Assembly (NCBI RefSeq): GCF_051200875.1
Contig: NZ_CP195191.1
Location: forward strand, 1,798,001-1,862,000
DNA length: 64,000 bases
Source of the DNA: Pseudotabrizicola sp051200875
Lineage (GTDB): Bacteria; Pseudomonadota; Alphaproteobacteria; Rhodobacterales; Rhodobacteraceae
Direction of reading: 5' to 3'
Shown here: in pieces, positions 1-9,221 of the stretch
Layout of the letters: each line of letters opens with the position of its first letter
How positions within the stretch are numbered: the first letter of the stretch is position 1
Translations under genes and position numbers: made by a program
Notes under the pieces: generated by a model
Databases searched by the model: none
Told to the model about the DNA's origin: nothing
The model's input: the letters and a program-made list of their open reading frames with translations, nothing else

Positions 1-210
1 AACGATGAAGAGATGAACACCTATGCCTGCCCTTGGCATAACAATCTGACCACAGCTCTTGCCTCTTTCAGAACAGCCAAGGCACTGCGCGCCAATCCCG
101 GATCACGCTATGCGATCAACGATTTCAAGTGGCGCAACACGGTGCCTTTTGAATGGCACAGCCAGCAGTTGATGGATCTTGGATTGATGGAACCCGGCCA
201 GTGGTTCTGA
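1..210 (+). CDS. Hypothetical protein, C-terminal part or small ORF
   Basis: The frame is open from the first base of the window, and an in-frame ATG at 13 gives 65 residues ending in PGQWF. No recognised domain. The open frame before the ATG means this may be the 3' end of a longer gene that starts outside the window. It converges on cobA with only 4 nt between the stops and no visible terminator. The function is unknown; the coding call rests on the open frame and the tight fit against cobA. Confidence 0.45.
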   Translation, partial: NDEEMNTYACPWHNNLTTALASFRTAKALRANPGSRYAINDFKWRNTVPFEWHSQQLMDLGLMEPGQWF

Positions 211-214
211 CGAC

Positions 215-1018
215 TTACAACGCGTAAGCTGAAAGCTCAGTATTCGACGCGTCGCTCTTTCCAGCCCTGCAAGCAACACGCTCGACATCGACAAAAATCA
301 CGGCTGGATTGCGGATTTGCTGATCGGCGATTGTGCTGACAAGCGTATCCAGAGTGCATTCGACATGCCGCTCTCCGGCTTTGGCGACATTCTGGGCGAG
401 TGTCACAGGCGCTTTATCAGACACCCCTGCAGCGATCAGGCGGGACCGAAGTTGTGCGGCCAAATGAATGCCCATGTAAATCGCCAGACGCGTCCCCGGT
501 GCAATTGATCTGGCGAAATCTTCGGGCAACTCCCCTGTCATAGCTGTGGCTGTCAGCATCAAGAGCCGGTCGAACTTCCCACGCTCAGTCAACGGGCAAA
601 GCGTCGAAGCCGCTGCTGCCGAGGCCGCAGTCACACCCGGAATGATGTCGACCGGGATGCCATGAAGTTGCGCCGCGGCGATTTCCTCGGCCGCCCGACC
701 AAAGATCGACGGATCGCCTGATTTCAACCGAACAACCCGCTTACCGGCGAGTGCAGCCATGACAATTGCAGCATCGATCCGATCTTGGGGCCATTTGCAT
801 CGCCCAACCTCTTTCCCGACATTGACCTGCTCGGCAGACGTCGGGATCAGAGCCAGCACCTCTGGATCAATCAGGCGGTCAAAGAAGACAATATCAGCCT
901 CTTGCAGCCTTTTCAGTGCACGGATCGTCAGCAGATCGGCCGCACCCGGCCCAGCCCCGACAAGGCTGATGCGTCCACAAGCTTGCGTGAAATCTTGAGG
1001 GAAAGGCAAATGGGTCAT
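215..1018 (-). CDS. cobA: Uroporphyrinogen-III C-methyltransferase (SUMT)
   Basis: 267 residues. It methylates uroporphyrinogen III twice with S-adenosylmethionine to give precorrin-2, the precursor of siroheme. The N-terminal glycine-rich motif VGAGPGAADLLT, the RLKSGDPSIFGR block and the PGVTAASAAAA stretch are the family signatures. The ATG at 1018 was chosen because it overlaps the nasA stop in an ATGA, rather than an upstream start 21 codons earlier inside nasA. It is the last gene of the nitrate/nitrite operon, which fits supply of siroheme to NirB. There is no CysG-type dehydrogenase/chelatase domain, so precorrin-2 must be finished elsewhere. Confidence 0.93.
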   Translation of the reverse strand: MTHLPFPQDFTQACGRISLVGAGPGAADLLTIRALKRLQEADIVFFDRLIDPEVLALIPTSAEQVNVGKEVGRCKWPQDRIDAAIVMAALAGKRVVRLKSGDPSIFGRAAEEIAAAQLHGIPVDIIPGVTAASAAAASTLCPLTERGKFDRLLMLTATAMTGELPEDFARSIAPGTRLAIYMGIHLAAQLRSRLIAAGVSDKAPVTLAQNVAKAGERHVECTLDTLVSTIADQQIRNPAVIFVDVERVACRAGKSDASNTELSAYAL

Positions 1019-3639
1019 TCGGCTGCCTCTTTCAACATCGGCTGGAATTGCGCGATCAATGCCGCGAGTTCTGGCTTGCACGACCCGCAGTTGGTGCCGG
1101 CCTGCAGCATTTTGCCAAGATCAGGAACCGACCGGCATCCGCCTTCGGAAATCGCTTGGGCAATCGTGTTTCGACCGACGCCAAAGCAGGCGCAAACCAC
1201 CGGGCCGGGATCTGGGCGTTCGCCCGATGGTCGTCCGGACAAGGCGCCACCGTGCAGGGGCTGTCCAAGCAAGTCTTCCACAGTCCCGCGCGACAACGCG
1301 ACTGGTTGCGGACCCACAAAAAGCGCCGCGCAGACAACATCATCGACGGCAAAGGCGATGCGAACCTGACCGCGGGCGGCGTCGTGATAGGCGACGGCAC
1401 TGGCTTCCGATGGAACGGAAAGGCACGAGCGCGCCCACCTTTCCCAGTCTTCGGGCATTCCGTTGCCCGCAAGTTCCACGCGATAGCCGGCCTCAATCGC
1501 AGACAAGGCCCAGTAGTCCGCTTGCGGCTTGATCTCGCAGCTTGAAACCGCGAAACCATACCACCCTGCCTGAAACCTGCGCAGCGCAACAGCCGCCGCC
1601 TTGCTTTCCGGCTGGCCGGAAATCGGGTCGACAAGGCTGGGCACCAAGGCATCAATCCGGCCCGTTGGTGCCGTTTCGCCCGTCCAGTGCATCGGTGCAA
1701 AGGGCGTCCCGCGACCGACGCGATCAGAAATCAGAACCCGCAGAATGCCACGGCCATATGCATTCGAAACCTCCACCAGATCGGCGGTGCTGATGCCCAA
1801 AGATCGCGCATCTTCTGGATGCAGTTCCAGAAACGGCTCCCCCAGATGCTGGTTCAGGCGCGGGGCCCGTGCGGTCCGGGTCATCGTGTGCCACTGGTCG
1901 CGGATCCGCCCGGTGTTCAAACGGAAGGGTTGATCGCCGCCAACCTGCTGCGGTTCACGCGGGGTGACGGCGACCAGCCGCGCTTTTCCATCCGCCGTGT
2001 GGAAGCGTCCGTCAGCAAAGAAGCGTCCGCCCTTCTTCTGCTCGGAGGCAGGCCAGACAAAAGGCCGTTGCCGATCATATTCCGCCTTATCCGTTCCCGC
2101 ATAATCAGAGATGTCGAAGTCGCTGCCCAAGCTTCCGGCAACGCCCGAAAGTGCCGCATATTCGGCAAAGATCTGATCCGGACCGTTCCATTCAAAACCG
2201 TGAAATCCCATCCGACGCGCGACTTCGGCCAGTTGCCACCAATCAGGGCGGGTTTTACCCGGAGCGTCCCGATAAGGCCGTTGACGGCTGATGCGGCGTT
2301 CGGAATTGGTCACAGTGCCGTCTTTTTCGCCCCATGCGGCGGCTGGCAGCAAGACGTCGGCCAAACGCGCCGTGTCTGTGGCCGCGGTGACATCGCTGAC
2401 GACGGTAAACGCACAATTGGAAATCGCGCGGGCGACCCTGTCTGCCTCGGGCATCGAAACAGCCGGATTGGTGTGAATGATCCACAGCGCTTTGATCCGC
2501 CCGTCTTCCACGGCGCGGAACATGTCAACGGCTTTCAACCCCGGCTTTTCTGCCATCGTTGGGCTGTGCCAGAAGTCTTGAACAGCAGCCCGATGTGCCG
2601 CGTTTTCAAGATCCAGATGGCAGGCCAGCATATTGGCAAGCCCGCCCACCTCGCGCCCGCCCATGGCGTTGGGCTGGCCCGTCACCGAAAACGGCCCCAT
2701 TCCCGGACGTCCGATCCGGCCCGTTGCAAGATGGCAGTTCAGGATCGCGTTGACCTTGTCTGTCCCACTCGTCGACTGGTTGATCCCTTGGGAATAAACG
2801 GTAACGACCTTCTCTGTTTCGGTCCAAAGTTTCAGAAACGCCGAAAGATCTGCCTCAGACAAACCCGTCTCATACGAGGCCGATGCCTCAGCCGCGGCGA
2901 GGGCGGCGTCAAGCCCAGTGGTGTGGCCAATAAACGCGGCATCAACCTTCCCTGCCCTGACGATTTCAACCAAAAGCGCATTGAACAGCGCCGCATCAGA
3001 TCCGGGGCGCAAGGCCAGATGCAGGTCGGCCAGATCGCAGGTCGCCGTCCGGCGCGGATCTACCACCACCACTTTCATCGCAGGGTTTGCGGCCTTTGCC
3101 GCAGCCAGCCTTTGGAACAGGATCGGGTGGCACCATGCCAGGTTTGATCCGACAAGCACGACAAGGTCAGCTTGCTCCAGATCTTCGTATTGCCCCGGCA
3201 CAGTGTCTGTGCCGAAAGCGCGACGGTGCCCTGCCACAGATGACGCCATGCAAAGCCGCGAATTGGTGTCGATGTTCGCGCTGCCGATAAAGCCCTTCAT
3301 CAACTTGTTGGCGACGTAATAATCCTCGGTCAGCAACTGGCCCGAAACGTAAAAAGCCACCGCATCCGGCCCATGTTCCTTGATGGCGGCGGAAAATCTG
3401 GCCGCGACCAAATCCAGTGCCGCGTCCCAGTCTGCCTCTTTGCCAGCAATTTGCGGGGCGAGAAGGCGATTGTGCAGCCCAACCGTCTCTCCCAAGGCTG
3501 ACCCTTTAGAGCAAAGCCGCCCAAAGTTAGCAGGGTGATCCGGGTCTCCTTTGACAGAGACGGACCCATTTTCTCCGGCGGTCAAAAGCACTCCGCATCC
3601 TACGCCGCAATAGGGACAAGTAGATTTGACCGTCACCAT
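1015..3639 (-). CDS. nasA: Assimilatory nitrate reductase catalytic subunit
   Basis: 874 residues. It reduces nitrate to nitrite in the cytoplasm with a Mo-bis-MGD cofactor. The N-terminus carries the [4Fe-4S] ligands CPYCGVGCGV (residues about 8-17), followed by the molybdopterin oxidoreductase body and a dinucleotide-binding domain. Around residues 812-856 there is a BFD-like [2Fe-2S] domain with CACFGVG and CGSC cysteines. This extra domain is typical of NasA proteins that take electrons from a separate reductase. ATG follows the nirD stop after 2 nt, and cobA overlaps its end by 4 nt. No separate NasB-type electron-transfer gene is present, so the electron donor is not evident. Confidence 0.95.
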   Translation of the reverse strand: MVTVKSTCPYCGVGCGVLLTAGENGSVSVKGDPDHPANFGRLCSKGSALGETVGLHNRLLAPQIAGKEADWDAALDLVAARFSAAIKEHGPDAVAFYVSGQLLTEDYYVANKLMKGFIGSANIDTNSRLCMASSVAGHRRAFGTDTVPGQYEDLEQADLVVLVGSNLAWCHPILFQRLAAAKAANPAMKVVVVDPRRTATCDLADLHLALRPGSDAALFNALLVEIVRAGKVDAAFIGHTTGLDAALAAAEASASYETGLSEADLSAFLKLWTETEKVVTVYSQGINQSTSGTDKVNAILNCHLATGRIGRPGMGPFSVTGQPNAMGGREVGGLANMLACHLDLENAAHRAAVQDFWHSPTMAEKPGLKAVDMFRAVEDGRIKALWIIHTNPAVSMPEADRVARAISNCAFTVVSDVTAATDTARLADVLLPAAAWGEKDGTVTNSERRISRQRPYRDAPGKTRPDWWQLAEVARRMGFHGFEWNGPDQIFAEYAALSGVAGSLGSDFDISDYAGTDKAEYDRQRPFVWPASEQKKGGRFFADGRFHTADGKARLVAVTPREPQQVGGDQPFRLNTGRIRDQWHTMTRTARAPRLNQHLGEPFLELHPEDARSLGISTADLVEVSNAYGRGILRVLISDRVGRGTPFAPMHWTGETAPTGRIDALVPSLVDPISGQPESKAAAVALRRFQAGWYGFAVSSCEIKPQADYWALSAIEAGYRVELAGNGMPEDWERWARSCLSVPSEASAVAYHDAARGQVRIAFAVDDVVCAALFVGPQPVALSRGTVEDLLGQPLHGGALSGRPSGERPDPGPVVCACFGVGRNTIAQAISEGGCRSVPDLGKMLQAGTNCGSCKPELAALIAQFQPMLKEAAE

Positions 3640-3641
3640 CC

Positions 3642-3980
3642 CTACCCCCGCGAAAGATGCGTGGCGTCGATCAGGATCCGACCCTGATCGACCTTGACCA
3701 AATAGGTGCCGACCGATCCGTCATCCGCACCCTGAGCCTCGCCAGAATTCATGTCGAACACCCAGTTGTGCAGGGGGCAGGTCACAGAATGGCCGTGCAC
3801 GATGCCTTCCGACAATGGCCCGCCCTTGTGGGGGCAACGGTCATCCAAGGCAAAGACATGGTCATCCGCAGCACGAAAGACCGCGACACACCCTTTCGAG
3901 GTTTTCAGCACCCTCGCGCCCTGACGCGGAATGTCCTCCAACGCGCCGATATCCAGCCAAGCTTCTGAAAGCATGTTCAT
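3642..3980 (-). CDS. nirD: Nitrite reductase small subunit
   Basis: 112 residues. It is the Rieske-fold small subunit that partners NirB in NADH-dependent reduction of nitrite to ammonium. The Rieske-like ligand pattern is retained as CPHKG and CPLHNW. The ATG at 3980 overlaps the nirB stop in ATGA and was preferred over a start 23 codons upstream that lies inside nirB. A second in-frame ATG follows two codons later. It sits between nirB and nasA in one operon. Confidence 0.93.
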   Translation of the reverse strand: MNMLSEAWLDIGALEDIPRQGARVLKTSKGCVAVFRAADDHVFALDDRCPHKGGPLSEGIVHGHSVTCPLHNWVFDMNSGEAQGADDGSVGTYLVKVDQGRILIDATHLSRG

Positions 3981-6409
3981 TCTGCCGCCTCCCGGCTCAG
4001 GTCCATCAGGGGCGCGAAATCGGCCCGGACTTTCGGTTCTTCGGCCCATGGGTCTTTCTGGTAGACCGTCTGAGACAGCATGAAGCGGTCATACAGCGCG
4101 CGGCGGTTGGCCGTATCCTTGACCACCTGCGCCTTGCACCAATCAAGGCCAACCTTGGCCACCCATTTGTAGATGCGGTGCAGATAGCGGCTGTTTTCGC
4201 GGTAAAGCTGCACAAAGGCCGCAATCACTTCCAATGCCTCTTCTTCGGTCGGGACGGTGCAAAGAAGTTCGGTCTCCTTCACATCCATACCCGCCGCGCC
4301 CGCAACGCTGATTTGATAGCCGGAGTCGACGCAGACCACGCCCACGTCCTTGCAGGTGGCTTCGGCGCAGTTGCGCGGGCAGCCTGAAACGGCGAGTTTC
4401 ACCTTTGCCGGTGTCCACGACCCCCAAAGCAGTTTTTCCAGCTTGATGCCAAGGCCGGTCGAGTCTTGCGTGCCAAAGCGACAGAACTCGCTGCCGACGC
4501 AGGTTTTCACTGTCCGCAAGCCTTTGGAATAGGCATGGCCCGAGACCATTCCGGCATCGTTCAGATCGGCCCAAATTGCGGGCAGATCCTCTTTCTTGAC
4601 GCCGAGAAGGTCGATCCGCTGACCGCCCGTCACCTTGACCATCGGCACAGCATATTTGTCTGCTGCGTCCGCAATCGCGCGCAATTCGTCGGGCGTCGTT
4701 ACCCCACCCCACATCCGCGGAACGACTGAATAGGTGCCGTCTTTCTGGATGTTGGCGTGATTGCGTTCGTTCACGAAACGGCTTTGACGGTCGTCCGAAT
4801 ATTCGGTTGGCCAATCTGACAGAAGGTAATAGTTCAGCGCCGGGCGACATGAGGCGCAGCCGCCGACCGTTTTCCACCCCAATTCCTGCATGACCGCAGG
4901 AATGGATTTCAGACCAACAGACTTGATCATTCGACGCACATCTTCATGCGTGTGATCGGTGCATTTGCACATTGGCGGATTGGCATTGGCACTGAAGCTG
5001 TCGCCCAGTGTCAGGGCCATCACCTGTTCAACCAACCCGGTGCAAGTGCCGCAGGACGAGCTTGCCTTGGTCTGGGCGCGAACGAGGTCGAGCGTATTGG
5101 CGCCACCCTCGATCGCCTGAACGATCTTTCCCTTGCATACGCCGTTGCAGCCACAAATTTCCGCCTCAGGCGGCAAGGCTGCAACGGCTGCCAAAGGGTC
5201 CGCTTTGGACCCTCCCGCGAAACCGGGGCCAAAGATCAGGGTTTCACGCTGATCGGTGATATCCGCCCCTTCTTTGATCAGGCTAAAGAACCACGCGCCA
5301 TCGGCTGTATCGCCATACATCACGGCACCGATCAGCTTCTCACCCTCGATGATCAGACGCTTGTAGATGCCGCGGCCTGGATCGCGGAAAACGATATCCT
5401 CGCGTCCCGGACCTTCGGCAAAATCGCCGGCGCTGAACAGGTCAACGCCCGTCACCTTCAGCTTGGTCGCGGTCTGAACCGGCTGGAACGCGGCGTCTTC
5501 GGCAAGCAAAGCCTTTGCCAGAACCTTGGCCTGATCGTACAGCGGCGCAACAAGGCCGAAAAGCTGCTTGTTATGCTCAACACATTCGCCCAATGCATAG
5601 ATCGACGGGTCAGAGGTCTGCATCTGGTCATTGACCACGACACCCCGACCGATCTCCAGATGCGCGTCAGTTGCGATCCGGGTTTCCGGGCGGATGCCGA
5701 CAGCCATACAGACCAGATCAGCGGGATAGACCGTTCCGTCTTCCAGCAGCACGGCTTCGACCTTGCCTTCGCCCAGAATGGCCTTGGTCGCGCCCTTGCA
5801 ATGGACCTTGATGCCGCGACGTTCCAGATCCTTTTGCAAAAGATATCCGGCCGCAGGATCAAGCTGCCGCTCCATCAGGTGGCCCATCAGGTGAATGACG
5901 GTCACTTCGGCCCCGCGCGCGGCCATGCCAGCGGCCGCTTCCAGACCCAAGAGACCACCGCCAATGACCACGGCTTTTGCGCCGGGCTTCGACGCCGCAA
6001 TCATGGCATTGGTGTCTTCAAGATCGCGGTAGGTCACAACGCCCGGCAGATCCTTGCCCGGCACCGGTATGATGAAGGGCGCCGAGCCCGTAGCGATGAC
6101 CAACTTGTCATAGGGCGTCTCACCGCCATTCGAGATAACCACTTTACGGTCGCGGTCGATCTTGGTGATTTGCTCGCCAAAGCGGCAGGTGACGCCTTGC
6201 GCGTCGTACCAATCCCCATCGTGGGTCACGATCTCTTCATAGGTCTTTTCGCCCGAAAGGACCGGCGAAAGCATCAGGCGGTTGTAGTTCCCGCGTGGCT
6301 CGCCGTTGAAAAGCGTAACATCAAACGCTTCTGGCGCCGCCTCGAACAGGTGTTCCAGCAAACGGCCAGAGGCCATGCCAGCACCAATGACAACAAGTTT
6401 CTGGGCCAT
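3977..6409 (-). CDS. nirB: NAD(P)H-dependent assimilatory nitrite reductase large subunit
   Basis: 810 residues. It is a FAD, Fe-S and siroheme enzyme that reduces nitrite to ammonium. The N-terminal FAD motif is VVIGAGMASG and the NADH-binding GGGLLGLEAA lies near residue 150. Mid-protein BFD-type [2Fe-2S] cysteines (CGCNGVC, CGTC) follow. The sulfite/nitrite reductase half carries TCVGSEFCRFG near residue 635 and SGCPRNCAEATC near 675, which ligate the siroheme-[4Fe-4S] pair. The ATG at 6409 overlaps the stop of the ABC ATPase gene by 1 nt; a GTG one codon upstream (6412) is the alternative. CobA, two genes downstream, supplies the siroheme precursor. Confidence 0.95.
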   Translation of the reverse strand: MAQKLVVIGAGMASGRLLEHLFEAAPEAFDVTLFNGEPRGNYNRLMLSPVLSGEKTYEEIVTHDGDWYDAQGVTCRFGEQITKIDRDRKVVISNGGETPYDKLVIATGSAPFIIPVPGKDLPGVVTYRDLEDTNAMIAASKPGAKAVVIGGGLLGLEAAAGMAARGAEVTVIHLMGHLMERQLDPAAGYLLQKDLERRGIKVHCKGATKAILGEGKVEAVLLEDGTVYPADLVCMAVGIRPETRIATDAHLEIGRGVVVNDQMQTSDPSIYALGECVEHNKQLFGLVAPLYDQAKVLAKALLAEDAAFQPVQTATKLKVTGVDLFSAGDFAEGPGREDIVFRDPGRGIYKRLIIEGEKLIGAVMYGDTADGAWFFSLIKEGADITDQRETLIFGPGFAGGSKADPLAAVAALPPEAEICGCNGVCKGKIVQAIEGGANTLDLVRAQTKASSSCGTCTGLVEQVMALTLGDSFSANANPPMCKCTDHTHEDVRRMIKSVGLKSIPAVMQELGWKTVGGCASCRPALNYYLLSDWPTEYSDDRQSRFVNERNHANIQKDGTYSVVPRMWGGVTTPDELRAIADAADKYAVPMVKVTGGQRIDLLGVKKEDLPAIWADLNDAGMVSGHAYSKGLRTVKTCVGSEFCRFGTQDSTGLGIKLEKLLWGSWTPAKVKLAVSGCPRNCAEATCKDVGVVCVDSGYQISVAGAAGMDVKETELLCTVPTEEEALEVIAAFVQLYRENSRYLHRIYKWVAKVGLDWCKAQVVKDTANRRALYDRFMLSQTVYQKDPWAEEPKVRADFAPLMDLSREAAE

Positions 6410-8064
6410 CACGCTGCATCCTTCTTGTGCGCGCCGTGTTCGTATTCCTCAAGGAAATCGAGCACCTGCTGGCGATAGTGGTAATAATCAGGGTGATCGA
6501 GCAGCGCCTTGCGGGTGCGCGGGCGCGGCAAGTTGACTTCGGTGATCTTGCCGATGGTGGCACGGGGGCCGTTGGTCATCATCACGACGCGGTCGGCCAG
6601 CAAGATCGCCTCATCCACATCATGGGTGACGCAGATCGCTGTGACCTTGGTCCGGCTCCAGACCTCCATCAGGACTTCCTGCAATTCCCAACGGGTCAAG
6701 CTGTCGAGCATCCCGAAGGGTTCATCCAGCAGCAGCAACTTCGGCGAAAGCGCAAAGGCCCGGGCAATACCAACGCGCTGCCGCATTCCGTTCGACATTT
6801 CGGAGGCAGGCTTATCCATCGCATCGGCCAGACCCACGCGCTCAAGGTAATATTCCACCACCTCTTGCCGCTCGGCCCGTGTCGATTTCGGATAGACCTT
6901 GTCCACGCCAATCGAGACGTTTTCCTTGGCTGTCAGCCAGGGGAACAGGTTTGGCGACTGGAACACCACGGCACGCTCTGGATCCGCCCCTTCAACGTGA
7001 TAGCCATCAAGCTTGATCGCACCTTTGGAGATGGAATTCAGGCCTGCCGTCATGGTCAGCACAGTGGATTTGCCACAGCCGGAATGTCCGATCAGGCTGA
7101 TGAACTCACCCTTCTTCAGGGTCAGGTTGAAGTCTTCGACCACCGTCAGGGGCCCTTTCGGGGTCGAGTAGATCTTGTGGAGTTGCGAGAATTGCAGATA
7201 GCGGTCGTCAATCTGGCTGACGGCGGCCTCGGCATAGGCCTTTGGCATCGCATGGCGCGGCGTGACCTGCGGCAGACGGCGCGTCTCGGCCACCTTCGAG
7301 GCCATGCCGACATCCATCAGATAAGCCGTAATCGCTGCACGCAACTCTTTATAGACGGCGTCTTCCCCCATCTTGTTGCGGTCGCGCGGACGGGCAAGGT
7401 CCACCTTGAAGACCTCGCCCAAGGTGCCATCAGGGTTCAGGCAGGCGATACGGTCGGCCAGAACCAAGGCTTCATCCACATCATTGGTGATCAGCACGGC
7501 CGTGCGGCGATCAGCTTCCCAAATCGCTTCAATCTCAGAGGCGACATTGCCGCGGGTCAGCGCGTCCAGCGCCGAAAGCGGTTCATCCATCAACAGCACT
7601 TCCGGGGCCATCGCCAGGGCGCGCGCAACGGCCACCCGCTGGCGCATCCCGCCCGAAAGCTCGGCTGGGCGGCGGTCGACGGCATGCGAAAGGCCCACCA
7701 TCCCGATGTACTTCGCCACCAGTTCGGCGCGTTCAGCTTTGGATTTCGCGCTGTGAACGGCATCCACCGCAAGCGCGATATTCCCCTGAACTGTCAGCCA
7801 AGGCATCAGCGCATAGGACTGAAAGACCAATCCGCGCTCTGGTCCCGGTCCGGTCACTGGCTGCCCCTTGAACAACACTTGGCCCTGATCCGGCAGTTGC
7901 AGGCCCGCCATCAAGTTCATCAGCGTGGTCTTGCCGGAACCGGAAAAGCCAAGGATCGCAAGGAACTCGCCATCTTCTACGGCAAGATCAAGATGGCGGA
8001 TAACCGGATGGTCACCGTAGCCTTTTGAGACGTTCTTGAATTCAAGGATTGCCATGCCGATCAC
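6409..8064 (-). CDS. Nitrate ABC transporter, fused double ATPase (NrtC/NrtD-type domains)
   Basis: 551 residues with two complete ATP-binding cassettes in one chain. NBD1 has Walker A GFSGSGKT (39-46), signature LSGGM (136-140) and Walker B VLLMDEP. NBD2 has Walker A GHSGCGKS (326-333), signature MSNGM (423-427) and Walker B LLLLDEP. In NBD1 the switch histidine of the H-loop is Asn (ITNDVDEA, N194), while NBD2 keeps His (VTHDVDEA, H481). It powers nitrate import with NrtA and NrtB. GTG at 8064 overlaps the nrtB stop (GTGA); ATG three codons later (8055) is the other possible start. Cyanobacterial NrtC fuses an ATPase to a binding domain, but no such domain is present here. Confidence 0.9.
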   Translation of the reverse strand: MIGMAILEFKNVSKGYGDHPVIRHLDLAVEDGEFLAILGFSGSGKTTLMNLMAGLQLPDQGQVLFKGQPVTGPGPERGLVFQSYALMPWLTVQGNIALAVDAVHSAKSKAERAELVAKYIGMVGLSHAVDRRPAELSGGMRQRVAVARALAMAPEVLLMDEPLSALDALTRGNVASEIEAIWEADRRTAVLITNDVDEALVLADRIACLNPDGTLGEVFKVDLARPRDRNKMGEDAVYKELRAAITAYLMDVGMASKVAETRRLPQVTPRHAMPKAYAEAAVSQIDDRYLQFSQLHKIYSTPKGPLTVVEDFNLTLKKGEFISLIGHSGCGKSTVLTMTAGLNSISKGAIKLDGYHVEGADPERAVVFQSPNLFPWLTAKENVSIGVDKVYPKSTRAERQEVVEYYLERVGLADAMDKPASEMSNGMRQRVGIARAFALSPKLLLLDEPFGMLDSLTRWELQEVLMEVWSRTKVTAICVTHDVDEAILLADRVVMMTNGPRATIGKITEVNLPRPRTRKALLDHPDYYHYRQQVLDFLEEYEHGAHKKDAA

Positions 8065-9152
8065 CGATTGTTCGAGAAGGTGAAGGCGGATTGCAGAGCA
8101 AACATCACGCGGTCGAGCAGGAAGCCGATAATGCCAATGGTCAGAACGGCAACCATGATGCGGGCAAGGCTTTCAGACGACCCATTCTGGAATTCATCCC
8201 AAACGAATTTGCCAAGGCCCGGGTTCTGCGCCAGCATTTCGGCCGCAATCAGAACCATCCAGCCCACGCCCAGCGACAGACGCAGCCCGGTAAAGATCAG
8301 CGGCAGAGCCGAGGGCAGCACGAGGCGGGTGATTTTCTTCCAGGCACTCAGTTTCAGCACGCGGCTGACGCTCACCAGGTCCTTGTCGATGGAAGCCACG
8401 CCCAGCGCAGTGTTGATCAGCGTGGGCCAAAGCGAGCAAAGCGTGACAGTCACAGCCGAGATCAGGAAGCTTTTCGACATGGCGCCTTCGCCGCCCACAT
8501 AGACGGCAGAGATCACCATTGTGACGATTGGCAACCAAGCCAGCGGAGAAACCGGCTTAAACACCTGCACCAGCGGGTTGATCGCGGCATTTGCGGTCGG
8601 AGAAAGGCCAGACACGATGCCAAGCGGAACTGCGACCGCCGTTGCGATCAAGAACCCGAAAAAGACGGTCTTAATGCTGGTCCAGATTTGCTGATAATAG
8701 GTCGGCTTGCCGGTGTAAGCCCGCTCTTTGACTTGATCGGCTTTGCCCTCTGCCACCAGCGCCGCATTTTTTTCGGCCTGACGGGCATAGAATTCTTCTT
8801 CTTTGACAGCTTCGGCCTTCGCATCTTCGTGCAAGTTGATGGCTTGAACCATGACCTCGCTCGGACCGGGGATCGCACCCAAAGAGGTTTGAACCAACGG
8901 CGCAAGTTGCGCCCACGCGGTGATGAAAATCGCGATTGAAAGAACCGGAACGCCAAGAAGGCGCCAGATGTCTTTCAAATGGGCTTTCGGCGGATCGCCG
9001 GCGGCAATCTTCAGGATCGGCGTAACGAACGGCAGGCCAAGCGCTTTCAGCCAGCCATCCATCTTGGTGATCCGGGCAAAGCGGCGAGCTTTTGCAGCCT
9101 CATCCGCGCGGCTTTTCTGGGTCGAGATCGTTGCAGGGTCGATGGCGGTCAT
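8061..9152 (-). CDS. nrtB: Nitrate ABC transporter permease
   Basis: 363 residues, BPD-transport inner-membrane permease. A hydrophilic N-terminus of about 60 residues precedes the first membrane segment (LLGVPVLSIAIFITAW). A charged insert follows (residues about 105-145, rich in A, E and K). The core then carries several membrane segments and the cytoplasmic EAA-type loop near AEMLAQNPGLGKFVWDE. The insert between the first helix and the core is usual in NrtB/CmpB-type permeases. ATG at 9152, 69 nt after nrtA. The stop overlaps the double-ATPase start. Confidence 0.92.
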   Translation of the reverse strand: MTAIDPATISTQKSRADEAAKARRFARITKMDGWLKALGLPFVTPILKIAAGDPPKAHLKDIWRLLGVPVLSIAIFITAWAQLAPLVQTSLGAIPGPSEVMVQAINLHEDAKAEAVKEEEFYARQAEKNAALVAEGKADQVKERAYTGKPTYYQQIWTSIKTVFFGFLIATAVAVPLGIVSGLSPTANAAINPLVQVFKPVSPLAWLPIVTMVISAVYVGGEGAMSKSFLISAVTVTLCSLWPTLINTALGVASIDKDLVSVSRVLKLSAWKKITRLVLPSALPLIFTGLRLSLGVGWMVLIAAEMLAQNPGLGKFVWDEFQNGSSESLARIMVAVLTIGIIGFLLDRVMFALQSAFTFSNNR

Positions 9153-9221
9153 GGAAGCAGTCCTTTTCCGAGCCGGGTTTACCCGCGCCCAAGGCTGGAC
9201 GCGGGACGGGACAGGGTCAGA

